NCBI GenBank assembly: GCA_963973915.1
Contig: CAXBBM010000007.1
Span: forward strand, 105,515 to 169,514
Reading direction: 5' to 3'
Origin: Polycyclovorans sp002706265
GTDB lineage: Bacteria; Pseudomonadota; Gammaproteobacteria; Nevskiales; Nevskiaceae
Length of the DNA stretch: 64,000 nucleotides
Positions 1 to 9,616 of this stretch are shown one piece after another (positions within the stretch are counted from its first letter, which is position 1; each line of letters opens with the position of its first letter). The notes under the pieces are model-generated. The model saw only the letters and a program-made list of their open reading frames with translations. It searched no databases and had not been told where the DNA came from. A program made the translations under genes and the position numbers.

Positions 1-1
1 G

Positions 2-1543
2 TCCAACTTCATATCGCTGCTGTTGATCATCACCCTGTCGCTGTCCATTCACCTGATCGTGCGCCACCGGGAGCTTCACGCCCAGAATCCCGGTCGCGCC
101 CAAATTGATCTGCTGCGCGACACGGTCGACAGCAAGTTCATGCCCTCGGTGTTCACCACGCTGACCACGATGGTGTCGTTTGCATCACTGGTGGTCAGCG
201 ACATTCGTCCGGTGATCGACTTCGGGCTGATGATGACCTGGGGCATGCTGTTGGCCTTTGTGCTGACGTTTTTGCTGTTCCCCGCTGCGCTGGTGAAATG
301 GGCGCCCGGACCCGCGCCCAGCGAAGGGGCCAATTTCACCGCACGTTTTACCGGTGGCTTGGCCGCGCTGGTGGAGCGTGCGCCCATGCTGATCTGGCTG
401 AGCTTCGCGATGTTGCTGGTGGTCGGCGCCGTGGGCGTGACCCGGCTCACGGTGGAGAATCGGTTCATCGATTACTTCCACGAGTCCACCGAGATTTATC
501 AGGGCATGCTGGAAATCGATCGTGAGCTGGGCGGAACCACGCCGGTGGACATCATCATCGATGCGCCCAACAGCTTCTACGAAGAGCAGGCCTACCTCGC
601 CGAGCTGGCCGAAGAAGACGACTACCTCACCCAAGGGCTGGACGGCGGCTTGAGCAGTTCCAGCTACTGGTACAACGCCTTTCGCCAGAGCGAGGTGCAC
701 GCGATCCACGATTATCTCGAAAGCCTGCCGCAAACCGGCAAGGTGCTGTCGTTGTCGAGCAGCCTGCGCATGGCCCAGATGGTCAATGGCGGCGCGCCAC
801 TGGGCAATTTCGAGATGGCCGTGGCCCATCGACTGTTGCCCGAGGAGGTGAAGGCGGCGCTGTTCGACCCCTACATGTCGCCCGACGGCAATCAGCTGCG
901 ATTCGCCGTGCGGGTGGTCGATTCCGACCCGACCCTGCGGCGCGACGCGTTGCTCAGGCAGATCGAGCACGACCTGGTCGAAAAGGTCGGCCTGAAGCCT
1001 GAGCAGGTCAACCTCACCGGCATGATGGTGCTCTACAACAACGTCATGCAGAGCCTGTTCCAGTCACAGTTGGCGACCCTGGTGGTGGTGTTCATCGCCA
1101 TCAGCGCCATGTTCGGGGTGCTGTTCCGCTCGCTGAAGATGGCGATGATCGGCGTCATCCCGACGCTGGTGGCCGCCGTGCTGGTGCTGGGGCTGATGGG
1201 CTGGATGAACATTCCGCTCGACATCATGACCATCACCATTGCCGCGATCACCATCGGCATCGGCGTGGACGACACCATCCATTACGCCCACCGGTTCAAA
1301 GACGAGGTGCGTCAACACGGCCAAGAGCGCGCCGTGCATCGCGCACACGCCAGCGTCGGGCGCGCCATGGCGTACACCACGCTGGTGGTCACCCTGGGCT
1401 TTTCGATATTGGCGCTGTCGAACTTCGTGCCCACGGTGTATTTCGGCCTGTTCACCGGGGCGGCAATGCTGATTGCGTTGATCAGCAACCTGACATTGCT
1501 GCCGCTGCTGCTGAACCGGCTCACGCCCTTCACGCGTCAGTAA
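2..1543 (+). CDS. MMPL/RND-family exporter, C-terminal part (5' end outside window)
   Basis: The reading frame is open at the left edge, so the true start lies upstream; the TTG at 23 is not a believable start. About 513 residues are visible: the last helices of the first membrane bundle, a soluble periplasmic segment (roughly residues 125-345), then a second bundle with the motif IGIGVDDTIHYAHRF and terminal hydrophobic helices. This two-bundle layout is typical of MMPL/RND transporters, inner-membrane proteins that move lipids or hydrophobic compounds using the proton gradient. The substrate cannot be told from the sequence. It stands alone on the plus strand here, with no adaptor or outer-membrane gene downstream. 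Confidence 0.85.
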   Translation, partial: SNFISLLLIITLSLSIHLIVRHRELHAQNPGRAQIDLLRDTVDSKFMPSVFTTLTTMVSFASLVVSDIRPVIDFGLMMTWGMLLAFVLTFLLFPAALVKWAPGPAPSEGANFTARFTGGLAALVERAPMLIWLSFAMLLVVGAVGVTRLTVENRFIDYFHESTEIYQGMLEIDRELGGTTPVDIIIDAPNSFYEEQAYLAELAEEDDYLTQGLDGGLSSSSYWYNAFRQSEVHAIHDYLESLPQTGKVLSLSSSLRMAQMVNGGAPLGNFEMAVAHRLLPEEVKAALFDPYMSPDGNQLRFAVRVVDSDPTLRRDALLRQIEHDLVEKVGLKPEQVNLTGMMVLYNNVMQSLFQSQLATLVVVFIAISAMFGVLFRSLKMAMIGVIPTLVAAVLVLGLMGWMNIPLDIMTITIAAITIGIGVDDTIHYAHRFKDEVRQHGQERAVHRAHASVGRAMAYTTLVVTLGFSILALSNFVPTVYFGLFTGAAMLIALISNLTLLPLLLNRLTPFTRQ

Positions 1544-1903
1544 GGGGCGCGATGCAGGCGTACGCTGGGGTCCCCAATGGCCGCGCGCGTCTGCCATAGG
1601 TCGCGGCCGATCGGCAATGGCCGGCGCTGATGGCGCTTGGCGTCCGGGGCGGCAGGCGGCTCCGGCCGCAGCGCGAATCATGATCGTGACGCCCGCCTGG
1701 CCTTGACCTGATCAACGCCCTGACGGTAACCCCGTCTACCGGCGGCGCTGCCGGTTCTGGCCGGGCCGCGCCTGAGGCAACTCCGGCTGCTCTATGCCGG
1801 CACCGGCCGATCAAACGCCCCTGCGTCACTGGCAAACGGGCGGCTGACGCTCCGCTGGCAGCGGTACGCGTCATGCCCGTGCCGGCACTCCATGGCCGCT
1901 CAC
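1544..1903. other. Intergenic stretch without a convincing gene
   Basis: This GC-rich stretch lies between the exporter stop and the terminator of the OmpA-like gene. Short open frames exist on both strands, but none has a ribosome site, a recognisable domain or a plausible start. No tRNA or repeat array was seen. Confidence 0.6.
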
Positions 1904-1939
1904 CATAAAAAACCCGCCACCGACAAGGTCGGTGGCGGG
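1904..1939 (-). terminator. Rho-independent terminator of the OmpA-like gene
   Basis: A perfect 12-bp stem (CCCGCCACCGAC at 1913-1924 pairing with 1928-1939) has a 3-nt loop. On the minus strand it is followed by a run of T (the A run at 1907-1912). It starts about 20 bp after the stop of the minus-strand OmpA-like gene. Confidence 0.9.
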
Positions 1940-1959
1940 CGGTTTGTCGCGAACTGCGG

Positions 1960-3435
1960 TCAGTTCTGCGGGGTCAGCTCCACACGCCGGTTCTCTTCAC
2001 GACCTTCGGCGGTGCTGTTGTCGGCAATTGGCACCGTCAACCCGTAGCCGACCGGCGTCATGCGCGCGCCCTTGATGCCCTTGCGCATCAGGTACTCCTT
2101 CACCGCAATGGCGCGCCGTTCCGACAGCCCCAAGTTGTATCCGGCCGTGCCGATGCTGTCGGTGTGCCCGCCCAGCTCGACATCGACATCCGGGTACGAC
2201 GCAAGCGTGACCGACACCTTGTCGAGAATCTGCTTGGCTTCAACCGTGAGGATGGCCGAGTCGAACTCGAACTTGACGCCGCGGAGGATGAAGCCACGGT
2301 CCATGGCGCAACCATTGGCATCAACCGCTTCACCCGGCCGCGGCCTGCGGCAGTCGCCGACCAGCGCGCAACCGTCCGGCAGCACAGCCAAGCCGGCCGG
2401 CGTGTTCGGGCATTCGTCCAAGTGGTCGGGGATGCCGTCACCGTCCGAGTCCAGCGGGCAGCCATCTTCGCCGGTGGCAATGCCTTTCGGGGTGTCCGGG
2501 CATTTGTCGTAGGCGTCGGGTGTGCCATCGCCATCGCTGTCAACCAGCGGGCAGCCATTGGCGTCGACGGCAACGCCAGGTGGGGTACCGGGGCATTTGT
2601 CCAGATAATCTGGAACGCCGTCGCCATCGGAATCGATCGGGCAGCCTTTGGCATCGACCTTCACGCCACGGGGCGTGTCGGGGCACTGGTCCAGATGGTC
2701 GGGAACGCCGTCGCCGTCGCCGTCCAGCGGGCAGCCACGGGCGTCGACCTGCACCCCCGGCGGCGTGCCGGGGCACTTGTCAAGACCGTCTGGCACCCCA
2801 TCGCCATCGGCATCACGGTAGCGGTCGGAGGGCTTGGAGCCGATCGCAATCCGCAGACCCGCCAGCACCTGCCACGTGTAGAACGTCTGATCGACCAGCG
2901 GGCCGCTGTCGCCCACATCATCAACCTGATAGCGGCCCAGCAGGGTGAATGACAGCCGGTCATTCAGCTTCTGCTGCGCACCCAGACTGGCGTAGAAACC
3001 GACCGCACTGGTGCTTTGTGCCAGAAAGTCGATCGATGACAGGTGCAAGCCGCCCCCCAGGAACGGCTGGAATGCCGCCGAATCGTCAAAGTAGGGACGG
3101 AACGGGTAGAGCACGCCGCCCAAACGCCCTGAGATGCGCTCGTAGTCACCCGCGTTGCTGGTTTCCAGATTGCTGTAATCCACGCCCAGCTCATACGAGA
3201 ACCAGTGCGTCAACGGCTTGGCGGCGAGGATGCCGCCGCTGATGCCGCTGTCCAGATCGGAGCTGTCGGACAGAACGAACCCGGCCATCGGCATCACCGA
3301 CCAACGGCTGTCCAGCACGGTATTGGGGTCGACATACTCTTCAGCCTGGGCGAATCCAGGTCCCGCCATGCCAAGCGACAGCAGTGCGGTCGCCGCAACT
3401 GCCATTCCCTTTTTCCAGATTGATAAACACTGCAT
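1960..3435 (-). CDS. OmpA-family outer-membrane protein with thrombospondin type-3 repeats
   Basis: About 491 residues. An N-terminal signal peptide ends near AQA. An OmpA-like beta-barrel region follows (roughly residues 35-205). Next come about five or six calcium-binding-type repeats of the form D-D/S-GDGVPDxLDxCPxTPxG (roughly 210-370). The C-terminal OmpA peptidoglycan-binding domain contains GGHTDSIGTAGYNLGLSERR. The family links the outer membrane to peptidoglycan. Start: the ATG at 3435 has GGGGGAA at 3441-3447 and begins the signal peptide directly. An in-frame ATG at 3480 overlaps the stop of the upstream lipoprotein gene (ATGA) and would add 15 residues, so translational coupling is possible. 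Terminator at 1904-1939. Confidence 0.9.
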   Translation of the reverse strand: MQCLSIWKKGMAVAATALLSLGMAGPGFAQAEEYVDPNTVLDSRWSVMPMAGFVLSDSSDLDSGISGGILAAKPLTHWFSYELGVDYSNLETSNAGDYERISGRLGGVLYPFRPYFDDSAAFQPFLGGGLHLSSIDFLAQSTSAVGFYASLGAQQKLNDRLSFTLLGRYQVDDVGDSGPLVDQTFYTWQVLAGLRIAIGSKPSDRYRDADGDGVPDGLDKCPGTPPGVQVDARGCPLDGDGDGVPDHLDQCPDTPRGVKVDAKGCPIDSDGDGVPDYLDKCPGTPPGVAVDANGCPLVDSDGDGTPDAYDKCPDTPKGIATGEDGCPLDSDGDGIPDHLDECPNTPAGLAVLPDGCALVGDCRRPRPGEAVDANGCAMDRGFILRGVKFEFDSAILTVEAKQILDKVSVTLASYPDVDVELGGHTDSIGTAGYNLGLSERRAIAVKEYLMRKGIKGARMTPVGYGLTVPIADNSTAEGREENRRVELTPQN

Positions 3436-3476
3436 TGCACTTCCCCCAATGGAAGGACCGGCGTTAATGGTTTTGC

Positions 3477-5648
3477 TCATTGCTGGCCCCCAAGCCCGAG
3501 CCGATTGAGCAAGTTCTGCAGGACCGAGGGAATCAGCGGAATATCGTCAGGGATCGAGCCGTCAAGACATTCCTGGTTGGGCGAGCTGCCGGTCAACAAG
3601 CCCAGAAGCGTGTTCACCGTGCTGGTCACCGTGCAGAGCAGGGGCTCCACTACCGGATCAATCAGCCCGTCATTCAAGGGATTGAGAATTAGCGCCGTCA
3701 GGTCGGCCAGACCCACGGGGAAGATGTCGCCGCCGTTGATCAGCGTTTCGAGCACCAGTCCCAGCGGGATCACGTCGGTGACTTCCAGCAGCGGATTGAC
3801 CAGCTCGGTGACCGCCGAGAGCACTCCGATCAGCTCGATGCGACCAAGCGCATCCAGCGGCGTGCCTTGCAAGACTCCGAGCAAGGGGTTGTCGAAGATG
3901 GGCAGCAGCGTGTCACAAAGACGGTCGGCGTTTGCATCGAGCGAGGGATCGGTCAATGAATCGTTGGTCAGGGGCAGCACCAGCACCGTCATCCCGTCGG
4001 TCACCGTCTGCGCCGGGTTGCTGGGGTTGGTCACCGTTGCCGTGACGCAGGCGAAGCCGAGACGAATCGTGCCGTCGGCGTAGACGACGCCATTGGGCTG
4101 CGTCGTCGGGTCAAGGCCACGGTCGGGATCGAGCGCCCGGGATGGGAAGAACCGGTCGCCGACGCGCGCCGGCGAATTACCGGAACCGGTCTCGCACGAT
4201 TCACCGTTCCAGAAGCCTTCAACGGCGGACCAGGTGGTGGCGTCATCGAAGGGATTGGCCCCTTCCGGCATCGGGTTGGTGTAGTCCTCGATGCGTTGCA
4301 GGTCGTTGAAGGCATCGATGGACGGCTGACCGAAATCCGCCGGCGCCGACGAGGGCGCGGTGCACACCATGCGACCGTTGATTTCCCTCAGGTCGGCGGC
4401 ATCACAACTGCGCGCCTTTGCAAAGACGTTCAACTGGCCGGCCAATTCACGGCCTGAGAGGCCCGCGACCAGATCGGTTGCCCCCACACAGCCAAAACGT
4501 TGCGCATTGGTGAAGCTGTACGGGGCGCCGCCCACAAGCTCCTTGGACGAGACCGCCAGGCTGCTGGCGCCGAACGCAATGTTCTGCCCGTCGCCCACCC
4601 GCACGTCACGGTCTTCCGACTGCGTGATGGCCCTCACCGTGGCCGTGGCCGTCAGCGTCGCCGTGCCCGACATCTCGGCGGTGACACTGGGCGCTGCAGG
4701 GTCAAGCGTTGCGACGTTTTCGGGGTCGATGACCAGTGTCGTGGCATCGTCGTCCGTCAGGTCACATTCCAGCCCGTTGTCGAAGCGGCCGCGCACCTGC
4801 AGGTTCAGCGTTTCGGGCGCCGGCAGAAGGTTGAGCTGCAGGGTCGACGTGGCGCAGGCGCCGGTGTCAGGACGGCAGACCGCGTCCTCGAAGGCCGCCG
4901 CGGGCGGCGTGGCGTCGATGCACAGGCCATCGGCAATCAGCTGCCCCGGCGACAGCGTTACGGTCGTGGTTGCCACGAGCGGCGCGGTGACCCCGGCACA
5001 GAGGCCCGTCGATGTCTGGTTGTTGACCGACACGTCCAGCGTCGTTTCGGTGGCCAGATTCTCGTCAGACTCGAGCACGTTGCCGTTGAACGTGGCAATG
5101 GCGGGCGTTCCGCTCGTGAACACCGAATTGTTTGTCACCTCGCTGCGGGTGCCGTTGGTGCGCTTCAGGAAGGCGCGATAAGGCTGATCGCGGCCCGCTG
5201 AGATCCTTGCGGCCAGCGGCGTGATTTCCAGCGCTTCAACGCAGGCGGGCCCGACGGTGATGGTCTCGGGCTCCGAGCTGACGCCGTTCAAGGTGGCGAC
5301 GATGTTCGCGACCCCCGGGCTGTTGCCGGTGAAGGCGCCGCTATTGTCGACCGACACGATGTCGGGATTGCTGCTGGTCAGCTCCACGCCTTCCGGGCAG
5401 GCCTGGGTCACGAACTCCTGATTGCCATCGGATCGAACCACCAAAAACTGGCAGCCCATGGAATCAAAGGTGCACTGCCCCCCCTGTCCCTCGCCCAGGG
5501 TTGTCGGCTCGCAATTCAAGGCGCCGATGGCAGCCAGCTGCGCGGGCGGCAGATCGGGGCTGCGAACGGTGTCGCTGCATGCTGAAAGTAAAAGCAGGCA
5601 GGCAAACAGCGGAAATAGGGCTGAACGGGACATAGGGCGCAAACTCAC
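3477..5648 (-). CDS. Large lipoprotein with bacterial Ig-like (BIG2-type) segments, unknown function
   Basis: 723 residues from a GTG at 5648, or 718 from the ATG at 5633; neither start has a clear ribosome site. The N-terminus is a lipoprotein signal with lipobox LLSAC, so the protein is probably anchored in the outer membrane. The N-terminal 350 residues hold Ser/Thr/Val-rich beta segments such as SSNPDIVSVDNSGAFTGNSP, typical of BIG2 folds. Many paired cysteines suggest periplasmic disulphides. The last 150 residues are rich in Leu/Ile/Pro and match nothing I recognise. The stop overlaps a possible ATG of the OmpA-like gene, so the two are likely one operon and may act together at the cell envelope. 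The function is inferred only from location and fold. Confidence 0.75.
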   Translation of the reverse strand: MSLRPMSRSALFPLFACLLLLSACSDTVRSPDLPPAQLAAIGALNCEPTTLGEGQGGQCTFDSMGCQFLVVRSDGNQEFVTQACPEGVELTSSNPDIVSVDNSGAFTGNSPGVANIVATLNGVSSEPETITVGPACVEALEITPLAARISAGRDQPYRAFLKRTNGTRSEVTNNSVFTSGTPAIATFNGNVLESDENLATETTLDVSVNNQTSTGLCAGVTAPLVATTTVTLSPGQLIADGLCIDATPPAAAFEDAVCRPDTGACATSTLQLNLLPAPETLNLQVRGRFDNGLECDLTDDDATTLVIDPENVATLDPAAPSVTAEMSGTATLTATATVRAITQSEDRDVRVGDGQNIAFGASSLAVSSKELVGGAPYSFTNAQRFGCVGATDLVAGLSGRELAGQLNVFAKARSCDAADLREINGRMVCTAPSSAPADFGQPSIDAFNDLQRIEDYTNPMPEGANPFDDATTWSAVEGFWNGESCETGSGNSPARVGDRFFPSRALDPDRGLDPTTQPNGVVYADGTIRLGFACVTATVTNPSNPAQTVTDGMTVLVLPLTNDSLTDPSLDANADRLCDTLLPIFDNPLLGVLQGTPLDALGRIELIGVLSAVTELVNPLLEVTDVIPLGLVLETLINGGDIFPVGLADLTALILNPLNDGLIDPVVEPLLCTVTSTVNTLLGLLTGSSPNQECLDGSIPDDIPLIPSVLQNLLNRLGLGGQQ

Positions 5649-5808
5649 TATTGACTTACAGTGGAATGAGTAGTGTGACTGAACCCGAGATGACTTGAAA
5701 GAGGCAAGCTGTAGAAAAGTCCAGCCTTGCCTGCTTCCACCCGCCCCTCAGGTTCCACACACGCTCGGTGAACGTCGCGTAACGAATTACTGCCGAAGCA
5801 TCGCGAAT

Positions 5809-7380
5809 TTATTGCGCGGCGATGCCGGCTTTCCCGGCCCGAAGCACGAATTTCTGGATCTTGCCGGTCGCGGTCTTGGGCAACTCATCGACCAGATGAA
5901 ACCCGGTCGGCACTTTGAAATGGGCGAGGTGCTCGCGCGCGAACAGCCGCAGCGCCTCGGTGGTGACCTGCTGGCCGGGTTGCAGCACGACGAAGGCATT
6001 GGGCGATTCGCCCCATTTTTCATGGGGCATGCCGACGACCCCCACTTCGAGCACCGCGGGATGGCGCAGCAACACGCCTTCAATTTCGATCGACGAAATG
6101 TTTTCGCCGCCGGAGATAATCACGTCCTTGAAGCGGTCACGAATCTCGATATATCCATCGGGGTGCACGACGGCCGCATCGCCGGTGTGAAACCAGCCCC
6201 CGGCGAAGGCCTTGTCGGTGGCCTCGGGGTCGTTGTAATAACCCTTCATCACGACATTGCCACGGGCGACGATTTCGCCCATGGTCTGGCCATCTGCGGC
6301 GACATCGTTCATCTGCTCGTCGACGACGCGTGTTTCGCCCGAGGTGATGAGCTCGATGCCCTGGCGGGCCTTGATCTGCGCACGCTCAGCCAGGGTCAGC
6401 GCGTCATGTGCGGGCAGCGGCTCGCAGATGGTGATCAGCGGCGCGGTTTCGGTCAGGCCGTAAACCTGGGTGATGTGCCAGCCCAGATCGCCCTCCATGC
6501 GCTCGATGGTGGCCGGCGCCGGCGGCGCGCCGGCGGTGACCACCTTCACGCCCTTGCGCAGGTTCTTGCGCTCGGCCTCGGGGCCATTGGCGATCGCGAT
6601 CAGCACGGTCGGGGCCGCACTCAGATGCGTGACTTCTTCGCGATTGATGGTCGCGTAGATCGCCAGCGCCTCCACTTTGCGCAGGCACACGTGCGTGGCG
6701 CCCACCGCCGTCACCGTCCAGGTAAAGGTCCAGCCATTGGCGTGGAACATGGGCAAGGTCCACAGATAACGATCGGCCGGGGTCATGTGCCAATGGACCA
6801 GCACGCCCACCGAGTTCGACCACGCGTTGCGGTGCGTGATCATCACGCCCTTGGGCTTGGAGGTGGTGCCGCTGGTGTAGTTGATGGCCAACAGGTCGGT
6901 TTCGGCAATGTCGGCGGCGGGGAACGTCGGGGGCGCATCGGCCAGCAGGTCGTCGTAGATCAACCAGCCGTCGGCGCGCCCTTCCAGCGCCACGAAGTGC
7001 TCCACGGTGGTCATCTGGTCGCGAACCCGGTCCACCAGTTCGAGATAGTCCGCGTGCACGCACAACACCACACAGCCGCTGTGATTGGCGAGATAGACGA
7101 AATCGTCTGCCGTCAACCGGTAGTTCATTGGCACGATGACCGCACCCAACTGCGGCACCGCATAGAACTGCTCGAGGTGCTGATGCGTGTTGGGCGAAAT
7201 GGTCCCCACCCGATCCCCCGGCCCGACGCCCAGCCGGGCCCAGGCCGCTGATGCGCGATCACAGCGGTCGCCAAAGGTGGCGTAGTCAAACCTCAGTTCG
7301 CCATCGACCACGGCCTGCCGATAGGGGTGCACCTTACGCGCACGACGAAGGAACTCAAGCGGGGTTTGAGGCGTTTCCAT
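5809..7380 (-). CDS. Acyl-CoA synthetase (AMP-forming, fatty-acid-CoA ligase family)
   Basis: 523 residues. It activates a carboxylic acid with ATP and CoA through an acyl-adenylate. Visible family motifs are YTSGTTSKPKG (about 168-178, phosphate loop), YGLTETAP (adenine binding), GWFHTGDAAVVHPDGYIEI followed by RFKDVIISGGENIS (hinge), and a C-terminal PKTATGKIQKF with the catalytic lysine. The start is the ATG at 7380, preceded by AGGAGA. The chain length of the substrate cannot be read from the sequence; the form resembles medium- or long-chain ligases of the FadD type. It stands alone on the minus strand, divergent from the dioxygenase at 7506. Confidence 0.88.
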   Translation of the reverse strand: METPQTPLEFLRRARKVHPYRQAVVDGELRFDYATFGDRCDRASAAWARLGVGPGDRVGTISPNTHQHLEQFYAVPQLGAVIVPMNYRLTADDFVYLANHSGCVVLCVHADYLELVDRVRDQMTTVEHFVALEGRADGWLIYDDLLADAPPTFPAADIAETDLLAINYTSGTTSKPKGVMITHRNAWSNSVGVLVHWHMTPADRYLWTLPMFHANGWTFTWTVTAVGATHVCLRKVEALAIYATINREEVTHLSAAPTVLIAIANGPEAERKNLRKGVKVVTAGAPPAPATIERMEGDLGWHITQVYGLTETAPLITICEPLPAHDALTLAERAQIKARQGIELITSGETRVVDEQMNDVAADGQTMGEIVARGNVVMKGYYNDPEATDKAFAGGWFHTGDAAVVHPDGYIEIRDRFKDVIISGGENISSIEIEGVLLRHPAVLEVGVVGMPHEKWGESPNAFVVLQPGQQVTTEALRLFAREHLAHFKVPTGFHLVDELPKTATGKIQKFVLRAGKAGIAAQ

Positions 7381-7505
7381 CGGGTTCTCCTGGACGGCAC
7401 ATGAGCGGCGCAGCGTTACCATCGCTGTCGAATGGCGCCAGCGTAGCCTGATTGCGCAGCGCCGTTAACCCCATTTCGCGCCCACCAACGCATTCGGAGC
7501 CGCCC

Positions 7506-8312
7506 ATGCCCGCCCGCCAACCCACGGTGTTCCTGCCCCACGGCGGGGGTCCGTGCTTCTTCATGACATGGAACCCACCCGACACCTGGACCCGCATGGG
7601 TGATTGGCTGCGCACCTTGCCAGGGCAGTTGCCCGAGCCGCCACGCGCGCTGCTGGTGATTTCGGCCCACTGGGAAGCCGCCGAAGTCACCGTGCAGACC
7701 CACCCGAATCCGCCGCTGATCTACGACTACAACGGCTTCCCGCCCCACACCTATGCGCTCACCTGGCCGGCGCCGGGTGCACCGGCCCTGGCGGCGAAGG
7801 TGCAGTCGCGGCTGCAGGCGGCAGGCATCCCCTGTCGTGCCGACGCCCGGCGCGGCTTCGACCACGGCGTGTTCATCCCGCTCAAGCTGGCCTTTCCGGC
7901 TGCCGACATTCCCACCGTGCAGCTGTCGCTCAAGGCCGGTCTCGATCCGGCAACGCATCTCGCCATGGGCGCCGCGCTGCAAGACCTGCGCGACGACGGC
8001 GTGCTGATCATGGGCAGCGGCATGAGTGATCACAACATGGCCCGCCTGATGGCCGGCGGCACCGAGGTGGACGCCCCGTCCGCCGCGTTCGGGCGGTGGT
8101 TGCAGTCTGCCGTCACCGCGCCGGCCGCCGACCGATGGCAGCGTTTGCTGCGATGGTCCGACGCACCCCACGCCCGCGACGCGCACCCGCGCGAGGAACA
8201 CCTGTTGCCCCTGCACGTGGCGGTCGGCGCGGCGGGCACGGCGGCCGGGCGCATCGCCTTCGAGGCCACCGTGTTGGGCAGCCGGCAATCGGGGTTCATC
8301 TTCGGGCAATAG
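7506..8312 (+). CDS. Class III extradiol dioxygenase, DODA/YgiD-like
   Basis: 268 residues. The N-terminal FLPHGGGP and later ISAHWEA, FDHGVFIPL and SDHN segments match the LigB-like metal-dependent dioxygenases of the 4,5-DOPA extradiol type, which open aromatic ring diols. His residues in HGGG, SAHW and DHG are the expected metal or active-site positions. The start at 7506 has GGAG ten bases upstream; an upstream in-frame extension has no support. It is divergent from the acyl-CoA ligase and convergent with prpF. The physiological substrate is unknown; many members are annotated only by fold. Confidence 0.85.
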   Translation: MPARQPTVFLPHGGGPCFFMTWNPPDTWTRMGDWLRTLPGQLPEPPRALLVISAHWEAAEVTVQTHPNPPLIYDYNGFPPHTYALTWPAPGAPALAAKVQSRLQAAGIPCRADARRGFDHGVFIPLKLAFPAADIPTVQLSLKAGLDPATHLAMGAALQDLRDDGVLIMGSGMSDHNMARLMAGGTEVDAPSAAFGRWLQSAVTAPAADRWQRLLRWSDAPHARDAHPREEHLLPLHVAVGAAGTAAGRIAFEATVLGSRQSGFIFGQ

Positions 8313-8414
8313 CCACCCTTCGCGCCGCAAATGTCGTCCATCTTGGCGACGCCAGCCGTGCGGGGCCGGTTGGGGCAACCCTGCCGCCGCGGCCCCTCTT
8401 CGGGGTCGCGTCAA

Positions 8415-9602
8415 CTAGAACGCATCCCCCGGCAGGTGCACGAAGCCGCTCATCAACACCCGCGCGCTGCGGCTCATGATGGCCTTCTTGACCACCCACT
8501 GACCCCCTTCCAGCGTGGCTTCGGCGCCGACCCGCAGGGTGCCGGACGGATGCCCGAAACGCACCGCCGTGCGGTCACCGCCACCGGCGGCCAGGTTGAC
8601 CAGGGTGCCGGGCACGGCCGCTGCCGTCGCGATGGCCACCGCGCAGGTGCCCATCATCGCGTGGTGCAGCTTGCCCATCGACAGGGCGCGGACGTTCAGG
8701 TCGATCTCGCTCGCGGTGATGGCCTTGCCGCTTGACGCGGTGTAGTCCGCCGGCGGTGCAACAAACGCCACCTTGGGCGTGTGCTGTCGCTGGCCGGCCT
8801 CGCTGAGATCTTTGATCAGACCCATTCGCAAGGCGCCGTAGGCCCGAATCGTCTCGAAGCGTGCAAGCGCCACGGGGTCGGTATTGATCGCTTCGCGCAG
8901 CTCGGTGCCGGTGCAGCCGATCTCGGCCGCGTTGATGAACACGGTGGGTATGCCGGCGTTGATCATGGTGGCCTTTAGGGTGCCGATGCCGGGCACGTCG
9001 AGGTCGTCTACCAGATTCCCGGTGGGGAACATCGAGCCGCCTTCGTCGCCGTCATCGGCCGGATCGAGGAACTCGACCTGCACCTCGGCCGCCGGAAAGG
9101 TCACGCCATCGAGTTCGAAGTCGCCGGTTTCCTGCACCGCACCGTCGGTGATCGGCACGTGGGCGATGATGGTTTTCTGAATCTGCGTCTGCCAGATGCG
9201 TACCACGCAGACGCCGTTCTGCGGAATACGGCTGCGGTCGATCAGGCCGTTGCTGATGGCGAACGAACCCACCGCGGCGGTGAGGTTGCCGCAATTGCCC
9301 GACCAGTCGACGAAGGCTTTGTCGATGCCCACCTGACCGAAGCGATAGTCCACATCGTGATCAGGCCGTTCGCTTTTCGACAGAATGACCGCCTTAGAGG
9401 TCGACGAGGTGGCACCGCCCATGCCGTCGATCTGCGCGCCGTAGGGATCGGGCGAACCGATCACCCGCAACAGCAAACGGTCGCGCGGCGCACCCGGCTG
9501 CTGGCAGCGCTCGGGCAGGTCTCCGAGCTTGAAGAACACACCTTTGCTGGTGCCGCCGCGCATGTAGGTGGCGGGAATCTTGATCTGTGCGGAATGCGAC
9601 AT
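8415..9602 (-). CDS. prpF: 2-methylaconitate isomerase PrpF
   Basis: 395 residues. The N-terminal IPATYMRGGTSKGVFF is the PrpF signature and carries the predicted active-site region. The mid-protein WSGNCGNLTAAVGSFAI segment matches the diaminopimelate-epimerase-like fold. PrpF isomerises the 2-methylaconitate made by AcnD so that a normal aconitase can finish the methylcitrate cycle. AcnD is encoded in the same cluster, which makes the call strong. The ATG at 9602 is 14 bp after the DedA stop, so prpF is the last gene of the prpB-prpC-acnD transcription unit. The Shine-Dalgarno site is weak. Confidence 0.93.
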   Translation of the reverse strand: MSHSAQIKIPATYMRGGTSKGVFFKLGDLPERCQQPGAPRDRLLLRVIGSPDPYGAQIDGMGGATSSTSKAVILSKSERPDHDVDYRFGQVGIDKAFVDWSGNCGNLTAAVGSFAISNGLIDRSRIPQNGVCVVRIWQTQIQKTIIAHVPITDGAVQETGDFELDGVTFPAAEVQVEFLDPADDGDEGGSMFPTGNLVDDLDVPGIGTLKATMINAGIPTVFINAAEIGCTGTELREAINTDPVALARFETIRAYGALRMGLIKDLSEAGQRQHTPKVAFVAPPADYTASSGKAITASEIDLNVRALSMGKLHHAMMGTCAVAIATAAAVPGTLVNLAAGGGDRTAVRFGHPSGTLRVGAEATLEGGQWVVKKAIMSRSARVLMSGFVHLPGDAF

Positions 9603-9616
9603 GGTCAGGGCTCGGG

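Noticed and set aside
1544..1903. Possible small gene or RNA between the exporter and the OmpA-like gene
   Set aside because: Open frames lack ribosome sites and domain signals, and no RNA fold was recognisable.
2290..2830. CRISPR-like repeats
   Set aside because: The periodic sequence is the coding region of thrombospondin type-3 repeats; units are degenerate and contiguous without spacers.
5695..7251. A 518-codon plus-strand open frame opposite the acyl-CoA ligase
   Set aside because: Shadow frame; the ligase has complete catalytic motifs on the other strand.
8380..8412. Hairpin GCGGCCCC/GGGGTCGC between the dioxygenase and prpF as a terminator
   Set aside because: The stem is short with a wobble pair, and neither strand has a T run after it.
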